Part shown: in pieces, positions 1 to 8,805 of the stretch
How the letters are laid out: the number at the start of each line of letters is the position of its first letter
Position numbering within the stretch: position 1 is the first letter of the stretch
Source of the DNA: Flavobacteriaceae bacterium CP2B
Lineage (GTDB): Bacteria > Bacteroidota > Bacteroidia > Flavobacteriales > Flavobacteriaceae
Direction of reading: 5' to 3'
DNA: 64,000 nt
Assembly: GCA_001683825.1 (NCBI GenBank)
Contig: LXTR01000046.1
Coordinates: forward strand, 1-64,000
Notes under the pieces: generated by a model
Database searches by the model: none
Seen by the model: only the letters and a program-made list of their open reading frames with translations
What the model was told of the DNA's origin: nothing
Translations under genes and position numbers: made by a program

Positions 1-314
1 CTAATAGGTTAATAAAATGGTAACATATACCACAGGTGTTTTAGATCGATAAAACTCGATAAATAAATATTATAAAATTTAAAAAACAATTACTGTTTCT
101 AATAAAATTTAAGGGTAAGGGTAAGTGTAAAAACCATCAAGTAAACATATTTTAATTATAGTAAACTAGATTATTCGAAAATGAATGTATCATTGTGGAT
201 TCTCTATTTAAATGAATAGGAATATGATAAAATAGAAGTATAACTGTATATCGTGTGAAGGCGGGCTTGTTATTATCCCTTCTTTCCATTTGGAAGGAAA
301 GGGGGTGATATAAC

Positions 315-467
315 ATGGAATTTTTGTTTGAACTTTTAAAAGAAATTGCTTTCTCAGTGCGTGAGCTTTCAGCATACGCACTGAGAAAGCAATTCAAAAA
401 AAAAGACAACAAAAACCCCGCGCTTCACCGACCAAAGTACAAGCGTGGGTCTAAAAGAAAAAGATAA
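315..467 (+). CDS. Small basic 50-aa protein
   Basis: Not a family I recognise. The ORF has a good ribosome site (AAAGGGGG, about 10 nt upstream of ATG) and is followed by a clear terminator at 505-534, so it looks like a complete transcription unit. The product starts with an amphipathic hydrophobic stretch (MEFLFELLKEIAFS) and ends in a Lys/Arg-rich tail with the end KRGSKRKR. Codons for residues 10-27 coincide with a 19-bp inverted repeat, so the mRNA must fold into a strong hairpin inside the coding region. It could be a small toxin-like or nucleic-acid-binding peptide, or only the transcript of a hairpin element. Confidence 0.5.
   Translation: MEFLFELLKEIAFSVRELSAYALRKQFKKKDNKNPALHRPKYKRGSKRKR
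344..394. repeat. Perfect 19-bp inverted repeat inside a tiny ORF
   Basis: Arm 344-362 (AATTGCTTTCTCAGTGCGT) is the exact reverse complement of 376-394, with a 13-nt loop. The repeat lies wholly inside the 50-aa ORF at 315-467 and would form a stable stem in both RNA and single-stranded DNA. Confidence 0.9.
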
Positions 468-504
468 TGCATAATAACAGCCACCTTGACAGTAGCAGTT
501 ATGG

Positions 505-534
505 GACGGGATGTTGACGCATCTCGTCTTTTTT
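505..534 (+). terminator. Rho-independent terminator
   Basis: GACGGGATG pairs with CATCTCGTC across a 6-nt loop and is followed by six T. It closes the transcription unit of the 50-aa ORF. Confidence 0.8.
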
Positions 535-731
535 AGTTTATGCAATTCAGTTAAGTACTATACTTAAGATATATTGGATATGCATTCAATATATATCTAA
601 TCTACAGTAAATATACCATATTTTTATTTTTTGGTCAATAAATGAAGAAAATAGAACTGTTAGAGGAATGAGAGGTTTCTATATTCTTTCATTAAGTGCA
701 TGTTATTTTTAAAAATTTATTGGGAGACTAC

Positions 732-2252
732 ATGATGAGCGAATTAGTACAGTTCGTAATGATTAATCTAAAGAATTCAGGATCAGAGTTTGACTTCGAA
801 AGTTATACGAAAAAACTTTTAGAAAACATCAAAAAAGATTTGAGGCCAAATGATTTAAATTTTCTTTCGAGCAATACTAAAACTACAAAATGCGCAATTA
901 TGATAGATGATATAAATTAATTTATTATCACTTTCACCTATATTAGATCAATTACAATTTCACAATTAAAAGTGGAGATATCTGGAGATGATTTGAATCG
1001 CTTAGATACGAATCTACATAATTTAAAAACCCGGTTAAAAGATTTAATGCTAGTGGAATGAGAAGAATGTCTGTGGCTACAAGATTTACAAGCTGAAAAG
1101 TTTTCAGATATATTATACAGCGAGGTTCATAAAGTTGAGAATGCATTAAGAAGATTAATTAATACAATTCTATTCTATAATTTAGGTGGGAATTGGTGGG
1201 AAACATATATGCCTACCAAGCTCGTACAAGGATATAAAGATAGAGATGAGCAATTTAAAAAGCGCTCACATAATTTCAAAAATATACATACAAGTTTAAT
1301 GTCTATAGATACCAAAGATCTAATAAGTATTTTGACCTTTAAAACACATAAAGTAAAAGAAGTTAATTTATTCGCGTCTCCAAATACAGACAATCCGGAC
1401 ATTCAAAAATTCCAATATATTATGAGCGATTTATTAAATGGGCAAAAATTAGATATGCATAAAAAAATTAACAGGTATTTTAGAGGATACACTGGAAGTA
1501 GATAAGGACTTTGGTAAAGAATTCTTTGAGCCATGGTTTTCTTGTGATTTAGATAGATTTATAGAAAAGTGGAAAGGGTTTTGTGAGGATAGAAATCACG
1601 TAGCTCATAACAAATTAATAGATATAAAGCTGTTTAAAAAATACAAAAAAATCATGGCAGAGTTATTAGAAGTTATTGTAGAAGCCGAAAAAAATTCAAT
1701 AACCATTTAGATTCGGAAATGGAACAATATCTTGAAAAACTAGAAGAACAAGAAGTTATGCAAATGATGGGGGATTATGAAGCTGAACTTCATTATCGTA
1801 GAAGAATGCGTGAAGAAGCAGCAATTGATAGTTCTGAATGTGGTGTAAGTACAGTGAACTTAATATTATTTTATAACAATACTCCGCAAATCACATCTAA
1901 AATCACGTTTACAAACGGTAGTTCATACTTTGATGATGATCAAGGAACATATATGCCAGACAATGAGTCAGAGCTTGATATTGACGGCCTCGAAGAAATT
2001 GAAACTGAGATTTGCTATTTGATCGCAAATTTTATGCCCGAAATAGAAGAAGATGACATAGCATCTTTTCCTTGTGAACAATGTAATAAATATAACATCA
2101 ATCTATCAGAAGATAACGGATTTGAAATAGGTACTTGCCTATATTGCGAGCATCCTAATCATGTAGGGAAATGTATGAAATGTGGAAAAATATTGAATTC
2201 CCCTACGGATAAAGTATGTGATGAGTGTTGGGAAGAAATCAAGGAAGATTAA
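732..2252 (+). pseudogene. Broken gene with HEPN-type motif and Cys-rich C-terminus
   Basis: One coding region appears split over several frames. A GGGAG ribosome site precedes ATG 732/735, the first frame stops at 918-920, and similar charged helical sequence continues in other frames up to 1500 and 1708. The piece near 1575-1620 contains RNHVAH, which fits the RxxxxH signature of HEPN RNases. The last piece (1719-2252, open for 177 aa) has three CxxC pairs (CEQC, CMKCGK, CDEC), probably zinc ribbons. A run of seven A near 1690 marks the probable last frameshift, because the frame of the 177-aa piece reads on upstream without a stop. No named family is assigned. At least three lesions make it very unlikely to be functional in full length; the 177-aa Cys-rich piece may still be translated. 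Confidence 0.55.
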
Positions 2253-2260
2253 TATTTCAG

Positions 2261-2299
2261 ATAAAAGTTGCAACTATTGTTGTAACTTTTATCTTTTTT
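2261..2299 (+). terminator. Rho-independent terminator
   Basis: ATAAAAGTTGCAAC pairs with GTTGTAACTTTTAT over a TATT loop, followed by C and a T tract. It ends the broken gene upstream and separates it from the toxin gene. Confidence 0.85.
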
Positions 2300-2384
2300 A
2301 GGAACGGATATTTTCAAATGATAACCATTAATGAAATAATGATATGGTATAATTTTCATAATATATATGCAAAGAAGGGATGGA

Positions 2385-3617
2385 ATGAGCACACAAATTA
2401 AGGTAACACCGGAACAATTAGAACAAGCTGCTAAAACCGTAAAAAATACGAGATCATCATTAGAATATATACATCAAGATTTATACTCTCAAACTGAATA
2501 TATAGCTTCTCAGTGGAGCGGCGCAAGTAGTGATCGTTTCTATCAGATGTTTAATGAAGCGAAGCCAATGATGTTTAACATTTTGCAAGAATTAGATAAA
2601 ATCGCAGTAGAATTAGAGCGTGCAGCTGTTAAATTCCGAGAAGCAGATGAATTGTATGGCGGAAATTTAGTTGACTCTGATATTCAAGAAGGGGCTATGT
2701 GTGGAAAAATCCCTCCAAAATCGGAAGAGTCATTTTTTAATAATAAGGATTTAAATGCTGCGTGGACTGGTATTTCTACTGGGTTTGTAGATGGTGCAGT
2801 GGATGCGTGGGAAGGACTGATATCCTTAGGTGATAAAGAAACCTGGTTGAATATGCGAGATGCGATTGTAAATTATGAGGAAACTATTCCTGCTGCATTG
2901 AATGCTCTATCAGATTCATTTGTAAACAATCTTTGGCATGGAGATATGGAAAGTAGAGAACATTATGCAGCTTATGGTATAGCAACGTTAGGGCTCGGGC
3001 TTCTAGGTGATAAGGGTCTTAGTAAAGCAGGACAAGTAGGGAAGGGAGCTGCCATTACAGGGTTTACTAAAGGGAAATCACTTGTGACTAATTCTCCGGC
3101 ATACAGAAATGCATTACACATATTAAATAACTATGAATTTAAAGCTGGAAATCACCTTTCATATGCGGGAGTCGGAAGTATTCAAAAGTACTTGCAGAAA
3201 GCAGCTCCATATACTTATGAGGGGCCAAATGGTCCGAAAACAATAAGATTAAGGTTGGGTGAGTTAGCAGGGGACAAACATCCTGTTACAGGCATTCGGT
3301 ATGATTTAGATGGTTTCCCTATTTTTAAAGCTCTTTCTGAAGTTAAATTAAAAGAAGCTGATTTTAAAAAATCTAGACCAACACATGATAGAATATGTAG
3401 TAAAGCATTATACGAACAAATAATGAAAGACCCTAAGTTAGCTGCAAAATTCACAGAAGAAGAAATAGAGTTATTTAAGCTAGGCGAGGTACCAGAAAAT
3501 TATACATGGCATCATCATCAAGAAGCAGGACGAATGCAACTTGTTGATTATGAAACACATAGGAAAACAGGTCACACTGGTGGATATAAAATTTGGGGGA
3601 AAGACAGCGATAAGTAA
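2385..3617 (+). CDS. WXG100/LXG-type secreted toxin with LHH nuclease C-terminus
   Basis: Predicted 410-aa polymorphic toxin, probably exported by a type VII (ESX/Yuk) secretion system. Residues 1-90 are a helical WXG100-like domain with the hallmark QWSGASS turn near residue 45. A middle region is Gly-rich, and the last 80 residues carry WHHHQE, GRMQLV and HTGG, the conserved pattern of the HNH/endonuclease VII 'LHH' nuclease family. ATG 2385 was chosen because GAAGGGATGG sits just in front; the in-frame codon further upstream lacks a site. The SMI1/KNR4 gene 13 nt downstream fits a cognate immunity protein. Family roles are established knowledge; pairing is inferred from adjacency. No ESX machinery is in this window, so secretion would need chromosomal genes. 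Confidence 0.85.
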   Translation: MSTQIKVTPEQLEQAAKTVKNTRSSLEYIHQDLYSQTEYIASQWSGASSDRFYQMFNEAKPMMFNILQELDKIAVELERAAVKFREADELYGGNLVDSDIQEGAMCGKIPPKSEESFFNNKDLNAAWTGISTGFVDGAVDAWEGLISLGDKETWLNMRDAIVNYEETIPAALNALSDSFVNNLWHGDMESREHYAAYGIATLGLGLLGDKGLSKAGQVGKGAAITGFTKGKSLVTNSPAYRNALHILNNYEFKAGNHLSYAGVGSIQKYLQKAAPYTYEGPNGPKTIRLRLGELAGDKHPVTGIRYDLDGFPIFKALSEVKLKEADFKKSRPTHDRICSKALYEQIMKDPKLAAKFTEEEIELFKLGEVPENYTWHHHQEAGRMQLVDYETHRKTGHTGGYKIWGKDSDK

Positions 3618-3629
3618 GGAGGAGTATAT

Positions 3630-4082
3630 ATGAGCAACGTTACTTGGATTGGAGTAAATAAAAAAGAAATTACCGATGAAAACATTCAGAAAGTAGAACA
3701 TTATTTCAATATTAAATTCCCTATGGATTTTGTAGAATGTGTAAAAAAATATGATAGTGGTTATCCAAGACCCAAAATATTTGATGTACCCGGACAGGAT
3801 GAAAATGTATTTAGTAAGCTTTTAACTTTTGATTTAGAAAATAGAAATTCAATCATTCAAGTTTATGATGATATAAAAGATAGATTAGCAAATAAAGTAT
3901 ATCCCTTTGGTAAGGATTCATTTGGGAATCATCTGTGCTTTGACTACCGTAGCAATCCTGAATCACCGACAGTAGTATTTTGGGATCATGAGGAAGAAAA
4001 CACAGAGGAAGCAATACATCCTGTATGCTCAACATTTACAGAATTACTTGCTAGTCTACGTGATTTTGAAGAAGAAGATTGA
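3630..4082 (+). CDS. SMI1/KNR4 family immunity protein
   Basis: 150 aa, preceded by AAGGAGG and starting 13 nt after the toxin stop, so co-transcribed. It has the family layout: an N-terminal W-x-G start (TWIGV), 'FNIKFPMDFVE' and a later 'YPFGKDSFGNHLCFDY' followed by 'VVFWDHEE'. SMI1/KNR4 (SUKH) proteins are the commonest immunity proteins of nuclease toxins, and should bind and block the LHH nuclease of the preceding gene. The outer IS3-family element begins 27 bp after the stop, apparently inside the operon terminator. Confidence 0.85.
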   Translation: MSNVTWIGVNKKEITDENIQKVEHYFNIKFPMDFVECVKKYDSGYPRPKIFDVPGQDENVFSKLLTFDLENRNSIIQVYDDIKDRLANKVYPFGKDSFGNHLCFDYRSNPESPTVVFWDHEEENTEEAIHPVCSTFTELLASLRDFEEED

Positions 4083-4203
4083 GGTAACAAAAAAACGGCC
4101 TAGGATTCTGAAGTGAACCCGAATAGTGGTACATGAAAAAAACACCTCCTGAATTCGCATACTAAGTGAACTGACCCACGAATTTGGTACATGAAAAAAA
4201 CAC

Positions 4204-5064
4204 CTATGCTACCTGTTTCTTGTATTCTATAGGAGACAGGTAGTTTAACTTTTCTTGAATACGTTCCGTATTATAATACTCAATGTAATCGTGAATGAGT
4301 TGTTTGAGAGTAGAAGTTGAATGTATTTGTTTTTCTTGGGAATAAAACAATTCAGATTTCAATGAGGAATGAAAAGATTCTATTACGGCATTATCATGAC
4401 AATTTCCTTTACGGGACATACTTGTGGTAATGCCATTTTTTTTAGATAACGTTTGGAAAGCGTAGGAGGTATACACGGCCCCTTGATCACTATGTAGTAT
4501 AATTTGAGTCTTTTGTTGCAGTTTTATCGCCTTCTCAACTGTTCTTAAGACGAGTGTTACGTCTTGTCTGTTACTTATTTCATATGCAATGATTTCATTG
4601 TTATATAAATCCATAATACTTAATAAATACAACATCTCTGTACCAAATGGCAAATATGTAATGTCTGTAACCCATTTTTCATTTGGCTTGTTAGCTTGAA
4701 AGTTTCTATTTAAGAGATTCTCTACAACAATTCTACTTTCTCCATTGATCCAGGTTCTTCTCTTTCTTTTAACCCTACATTGTAAATTTTTCTTTTGCAT
4801 TATTTTTTGTACAGTTTTTCGATTTGGGTGATAATTATATTTTCGTTTCAATAAAGCAGTAACTTTTCGATGGCCATATCGAAAGTGATTTGTCATACAA
4901 ATTGTCAAAATAGCCTGTTCTAATTTTGCTTCCTTTACATCTTTTTCTTTATTTTTCCATCGATAATAAGTAGAACGAGGTATACCAATTAATATACATA
5001 TCTCTTTAATGGAGTACTCATCTTTCATTAACTCCACTACTTCTACAACTACTTCTTTAACCAA
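4204..5064 (-). CDS. IS3-family transposase OrfB (DDE integrase)
   Basis: 286 aa. An N-terminal HTH (HTH_21-like, 'RYGHRKVTALLKRKY') is followed by an rve integrase core with the DDE residues visible: 'KWVTDITYL', 'LHSDQGAVY' and 'NAVIESFHSSLKSE'. It overlaps orfA by 16 nt in another frame, as in IS3 elements where a -1 ribosomal frameshift makes the OrfAB transposase. The catalytic residues are intact, so this inner copy may be active. Confidence 0.9.
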   Translation of the reverse strand: MVKEVVVEVVELMKDEYSIKEICILIGIPRSTYYRWKNKEKDVKEAKLEQAILTICMTNHFRYGHRKVTALLKRKYNYHPNRKTVQKIMQKKNLQCRVKRKRRTWINGESRIVVENLLNRNFQANKPNEKWVTDITYLPFGTEMLYLLSIMDLYNNEIIAYEISNRQDVTLVLRTVEKAIKLQQKTQIILHSDQGAVYTSYAFQTLSKKNGITTSMSRKGNCHDNAVIESFHSSLKSELFYSQEKQIHSTSTLKQLIHDYIEYYNTERIQEKLNYLSPIEYKKQVA

Positions 5065-5369
5065 CTCCTCTCGATTTCTTGGTACTTTTTTAAAATATCT
5101 AGTTGCATTTTTAATTTCCGATTCTCTATCTGAAGCTTCTCGATTTCAGTTATACCTTCTTCACTAGCCTTTTGTAGCGTACTTTGTTTTCCTACAGGGC
5201 GACTAAAACGATACGTTTCACCTTCACGATGCCACTTCATCCAAGTTTTAATCTGTGCTTTATTTTTAATTCCTAATTGTTCCATAATTTCTTTATTTGT
5301 GTATCCTTGTTTTTTCAGCTCGATTGCTTTCCATTTAATTTCTTCTGAATAAGATTTTCTCGTTCCCAT
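5049..5369 (-). CDS. IS3-family transposase OrfA
   Basis: 106 aa: a DNA-binding HTH (YTNKEIMEQLGIKNKAQIKTW) followed by a leucine-zipper-like coiled coil (EIEKLQIENRKLKMQLDIL), the usual OrfA layout. It overlaps orfB by 16 nt. A GGAGGTGTTTCTTTT site precedes the ATG at 5369. Confidence 0.88.
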   Translation of the reverse strand: MGTRKSYSEEIKWKAIELKKQGYTNKEIMEQLGIKNKAQIKTWMKWHREGETYRFSRPVGKQSTLQKASEEGITEIEKLQIENRKLKMQLDILKKYQEIERSWLKK

Positions 5370-5476
5370 AAAAGAAACACCTCCGTATATTCGTATTTAA
5401 ATTAAATACGGTATAAGAGGTGTTTTTCCTTGTCTTATTTCATTGGGTCACTTCATTCAATGGAGGTGTTTTTCGT

Positions 5477-5782
5477 TTGAAGACAAGAGTTCATTACCCA
5501 GAAGAAACAAAGTGGAAAGTCATTGAAATGAAGAAAGAAAGTTATTCAAACCGTACAATTATGGAGAAACTCGGAATTAAAAATGTTTCCCAAATTAAGA
5601 CATGGATGAAATGGTATCGTACAGATCAAACGTATCGATTTCAACAACCTGTAGGAAAACAATATTCTTATGGAAAAGGACCAAAAGAGCTCAGTGAATT
5701 AGAACAGTTACGCTTAGAAAATAAACATTTAAAAACAAAATTACTTGTATGGGGAAAGTATCTAGAAATCGAAAGGGGCTGA
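5477..5782 (+). CDS. IS3-family transposase OrfA of the outer element
   Basis: 101 aa from a TTG start at 5477, chosen because GGAGG lies 10 nt upstream and the protein then aligns end to end with the inner element's OrfA (same 'IMEKLGIKN..QIKTWMKW' core, then coiled coil). It overlaps orfB by 34 nt. The inner IS interrupts its upstream region, so its promoter is probably lost. Confidence 0.8.
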   Translation: MKTRVHYPEETKWKVIEMKKESYSNRTIMEKLGIKNVSQIKTWMKWYRTDQTYRFQQPVGKQYSYGKGPKELSELEQLRLENKHLKTKLLVWGKYLEIERG

Positions 5783-6633
5783 AACCAGAAACTGTAGTTA
5801 CTTTATGGAACGATTTAAGAACAAAACTAACGGTAAAAGAATTGTGTAACGTATTAGAATTACCCCGGTCCACATTTTATCGTTGGTTACAACGAACGGA
5901 AGATCTAAAAGATGATATAGAAGAGAAAGTAAAGGATGTTTGTCTTAGGCATAAATTCCGGTATGGATATCGAAGAGTGACCGCTACTCTTCGAAAAATG
6001 GGACTGTGTGTCAATCATAAAAAAGTATTACGAATCATGAGACAAAATCACATTCTTTCAAAAGTACGTCGAAAGAAAAAGAAATATATCAATGGTGCGG
6101 AATCCATGGTAGCCCCTCATCGATTGGAGCGCCAATTCGATGCATCCAGACCAAATGAAAAGTGGTTTACAGATGTAACTTATTTATTATTTGGAGAGCG
6201 TACCTTGTATTTATCAACGATTATGGATGCCTTTAATCGTGAAATTATTAGTTGTGTCATCAGCGAATCACAAACACTGACATTGGCGATGAAGACATTA
6301 AAACAAGCAATGAGAGGGCGGAAAGTAAAAGATGTCCTTCTTCACTTAGATCAAGGAAGTATTTATACAGCAAAAGAATTTCAAGCGTAAGCCAAAGAAA
6401 ACGGCATTATCACCAGCATGTCCCGGAGAGGAAATTACCATGATAATGCCGTCATGGAAAGCTTCTTTGGTCATTTAAAAAGTGAAGCTTTCTATTCACA
6501 AAAGATAACAAAAGTATCCAACACAACTGTGCGAAAGATTGTGCTAGAATACATTCATTACTACAATTGTGTGCGAATTCAAGAAAAATCAAACCACCTA
6601 TCCCCTAAAGAATTTAGGGAACAAGTGGTTTAG
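5749..6633 (+). pseudogene. IS3-family transposase OrfB with in-frame stop
   Basis: It aligns along its length with the inner OrfB, but a TAA at 6388-6390 interrupts the frame after 'FQA'; the sequence then continues with the expected 'ENGIITSMSRRGNYHDNAVMESFFGHL' block to 6633. The first two acidic catalytic motifs ('FTDVTYL', 'LHLDQGSIY') precede the stop and the DDE glutamate follows it, so neither half can work alone. Confidence 0.85.
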
Positions 6634-6695
6634 GTGTTTTGATTGGTGTCCCGTTTTCGGGGTTCACTTCAATACAGAAAGGATGGCTTTTTTAT

Positions 6696-7045
6696 ATGAA
6701 TCTACTGATTCAGGATGAGCTTTATTTGTGCTTTAAAGAACTACAGCGATATCTATCTTCACATATTCTCCAACAACTTGCACAAGAGACAGGTTTTGTA
6801 AAACGTAAAAGTTAGTATGGCGCACGAGATTTGACGGTTTTATGTATCTGGATTAGTCAACAAGTAGCAAGCGATTCTATTACTCGTTTATGTAGTCATC
6901 TTTGTGCAAATACAGCTATACTTATGATTTCAGAAGGACTTAATCAACGTTTTAACCGATGTGCTGTTTTATTTCTACAGCGTGTATTCCGTAGATATAC
7001 AACTAAAGCAATTCATTTATCAAAAAGGACCCTCTTTCATGTCTG
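6696..7045 (+). pseudogene. IS231/IS4-type transposase, N-terminal remnant
   Basis: From ATG 6696 the translation reads MNLLIQDEL, then 'LQQLAQETGFVKRK', a stop (TAG), and 'LTVLCIWISQQVASDSITRLCSHL' and 'EGLNQRFN', matching what I remember of the IS231 transposase N-terminus. It contains an internal stop, and the catalytic domain is missing. No IS231 inverted repeat was identified. Confidence 0.55.
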
Positions 7046-7170
7046 AAAAGTATCCATTTTCATGTCTTTCTACAACTGTACAAGGACATGAATCTCTAAA
7101 CTATAATCTCATGAACAAACGTTGGAAAATAGCCATTATCATAAGTTTAGTAGGTACTTTCTTGTCTTAA
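7039..7170 (+). pseudogene. Possible N-terminal stub of a membrane transporter
   Basis: A 43-aa ORF with AAAGGA 9 nt upstream of ATG 7039 and one hydrophobic segment (WKIAIIISLVGTFLS) before the stop. This resembles the first membrane helix of DHA2-type major facilitator transporters, which usually run on as L-D-x-x-I-V-N. The evidence is weak; it may be chance coding next to transposase debris. Confidence 0.25.
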
Positions 7171-7399
7171 TAACGGGACAAGAAACTCTAAATTACTTAG
7201 CCAGTAATAATGCAATAAGATGATAGTTAACTTTCATCTTATTAAGTTTCCTGAGTATATCAGTAGAAATTAAAATGAAAAGCTAAGTGGTTATATAGAC
7301 TCATTGCAATTATCCAGAAGCTTTTGCACCATACTTATAATAGTCTCCAAAGATTTACAGATAGGATAATCCATTTATTAATATTGGATTATTTTTCAG

Positions 7400-7454
7400 T
7401 TGATGTTTACACAAGACATATGTATAATTTAAATCGTAATCATTACGATTTAAA
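7400..7454 (+). promoter_or_regulatory. Promoter with Zur operator
   Basis: -35 TTGATG (7400-7405), a 17-bp spacer and -10 TATAAT (7423-7428) are followed at 7428-7454 by a perfect palindrome with 13-bp arms around one C. Its core TCGTAATCATTACGA matches the Bacillus Zur box (TCGTAATnATTACGA). The box overlaps the -10 and start site, so zinc-bound Zur should block transcription. GGAGG at 7456-7460 is the ribosome site. Confidence 0.9.
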
Positions 7455-7467
7455 TGGAGGTTTTATA

Positions 7468-8181
7468 ATGAAAATTGCATTTACAAAGATGGTAGGTATA
7501 TTAACTATTAGTTCAATGTTAGTGTTAGTAGGCTGTCAGACTTCAGGTTCATCTAAAAAGCAAGAGCAAACATCTGAAAGTCATACACACGAAAATGAAC
7601 ACGATCACAGTCATGATCATAGTCATGCTCATGATGAATCAACAGAAAAAATTTATGAAGGGTATTTCGAAGACAACCAAGTGAAGGATCGATCACTCTC
7701 CGATTGGAAAGGAGACTGGCAATCGGTATATCCATATTTACAAGATGGAACGCTTGATGAGGTATTTGCTTACAAAGCGAAACATAAAGGTAAAATGTCA
7801 GCCAAAGAATATAAGGAGTATTATAATGAAGGATATCAAACAGATGTCAACCGTATCGTGATTCAAGGAGATACTGTAACATTCTACAAAAACAAAGAAG
7901 AATATTCTGGTAAATATATCTATGATGGGTACAAAATTTTGACATATGATGCAGGGAATAGAGGTGTAAGATACATATTTAAACTAGCAGAAAAAACAGA
8001 AGGAGTTCCTCAGTATATTCAATTTAGTGATCATGGTATTTATCCGAATAAAGCTAATCACTACCACTTGTATTGGGGTGACAATCGTGAAGCTTTATTC
8101 GATGAAGTCATACACTGGCCTACCTACTACCCATCGGATATGAATGGACATGATATTGCGCACGAGATGATGGCGCATTAA
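7468..8181 (+). CDS. zinT: ZinT-like zinc-binding lipoprotein
   Basis: 237 aa. It has a lipoprotein signal (hydrophobic 5-20, lipobox LVGC), then a His/Asp-rich metal-gathering stretch (HENEHDHSHDHSHAHDES, residues 45-65) and a ZinT/YodA domain. Diagnostic blocks are 'LSDWKGDWQSVYPYLQDG', 'YQTDVNRIVI', 'YSGKYIYDG' and the C-terminal 'NHYHLYWG'. ZinT proteins bind zinc outside the membrane and pass it to ZnuABC/AdcABC importers. Start codon and control are fixed by the Zur operator promoter directly upstream, so expression is expected only under zinc starvation. It stands alone between IS debris and a degraded region. Confidence 0.92.
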   Translation: MKIAFTKMVGILTISSMLVLVGCQTSGSSKKQEQTSESHTHENEHDHSHDHSHAHDESTEKIYEGYFEDNQVKDRSLSDWKGDWQSVYPYLQDGTLDEVFAYKAKHKGKMSAKEYKEYYNEGYQTDVNRIVIQGDTVTFYKNKEEYSGKYIYDGYKILTYDAGNRGVRYIFKLAEKTEGVPQYIQFSDHGIYPNKANHYHLYWGDNREALFDEVIHWPTYYPSDMNGHDIAHEMMAH

Positions 8182-8357
8182 ATTAGGAGTCACCATGATT
8201 ATTTCTTTGAACAATATATAAAATTCAAAGGTTATCAGTCTAGAATTGCATTGTTTAATACTCAAAAGTTAACTATAAAAAAATACTCTTTTATAATAAC
8301 AAGTGATCTATACATGTTTTTGGTAGATATTTTAGTAATTGTACTAAATCAAATAAA

Positions 8358-8540
8358 TTGAGAAAAGTAATCCTACACTTCGGTAAACGGGCTTGTAAAG
8401 ATACGGTTGCAATAGAATTGTTGGTGGAAGTAGGATAGTCACCTAACGTGAAATCAACTGAACTAAAAGCGGAAGAAATTCGTTTAATTACTAATATCAA
8501 CAAAAAAATAAAACAAGTGGTAAACCATTTATACGTATAA
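8358..8540 (+). pseudogene. Degraded small coding fragment
   Basis: From TTG 8358 the frame is open apart from one TAG near 8437, and gives a charged helical peptide (...LRKVILHFGKRACKD, then STELKAEEIRLITNINKK). It has no ribosome site and no family match that I know. The rest of 8182-8357 and 8583-8724 shows no gene. Confidence 0.3.
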
Positions 8541-8547
8541 TGCAATT

Positions 8548-8582
8548 AATCCCTAAAAATTCATATTTTTGGGGATTTTTCT
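8548..8582 (+). terminator. Rho-independent terminator
   Basis: AATCCCTAAAAAT pairs with ATTTTTGGGGATT over a TCAT loop, followed by a T tract. It ends the degraded fragment. Confidence 0.8.
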
Positions 8583-8724
8583 TTAAATAAATTATATTCT
8601 TTCGAATTTATTTATTTGGTTTAACATTAGGTTAAATGGATATTATATAAAATCTAAAAAATTTTAGTTTAGATTTTCTTGTCTTTGTACAACAAATGGG
8701 GGAAGGGGTTAACTCCCATCATTG

Positions 8725-8773
8725 AAGTGTTCGTTAAATTACGATTTAACGAACACTTGGATTGTGGTATAAT
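8725..8773 (+). promoter_or_regulatory. Palindrome and promoter of the RelA/SpoT gene
   Basis: 8725-8739 (AAGTGTTCGTTAAAT) is the exact complement of 8744-8758, with a TACG loop. The right arm covers the -35 region of a promoter whose -10 TATAAT is at 8768-8773. This is either a repressor operator or a DNA hairpin; a related palindrome follows the gene at 9854-9887. Confidence 0.75.
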
Positions 8774-8805
8774 ATTCCTATACTATGAATAAGGAGTTGA
8801 AGCTA

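Larger units (their letters stand above)
4167..5455 (-). mobile_element. IS3-family element nested in another IS3 element
   Basis: About 1,289 bp, bounded by imperfect inverted repeats (TGAACTGACCC at 4167; complement of TGAAGTGACCC ending at 5455) that both run into an AACACC motif. It encodes an intact orfA and orfB on the minus strand. Its ends and proteins are related to but clearly diverged from the element it sits in. No clean target duplication was found, so the exact tips may be off by a few bases. Confidence 0.8.
4109..6671 (+). mobile_element. IS3-family element, split by a second IS
   Basis: Terminal inverted repeats match: the left end at 4109 reads TGAAGTGAACCC and the right end at 6671 is its complement (GGTTCACTTCA), with the similarity extending about 38 bp to the AACACCT motif. 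The left tip (4109-4166) is separated from its orfA (5477) and orfB (5749) by another IS3-family copy at 4167-5455, which landed between the left repeat and orfA. Flanks (AAAAAACGGCC before, GGATGGCTTTTTT after) look like the two arms of the immunity gene's terminator. I found no convincing target duplication. OrfB has an internal stop, so the element is probably dead. Confidence 0.75.

Noticed and set aside
152-412. Minus-strand ORF of 86 aa over the small hairpin ORF
   Set aside because: It has no ribosome site and arises because the inverted repeat reads similarly on both strands.
4105-6675. Target site duplications of the two IS3 elements
   Set aside because: The three to four bases flanking each proposed end do not match; the exact tips may be misplaced or the duplications have decayed.
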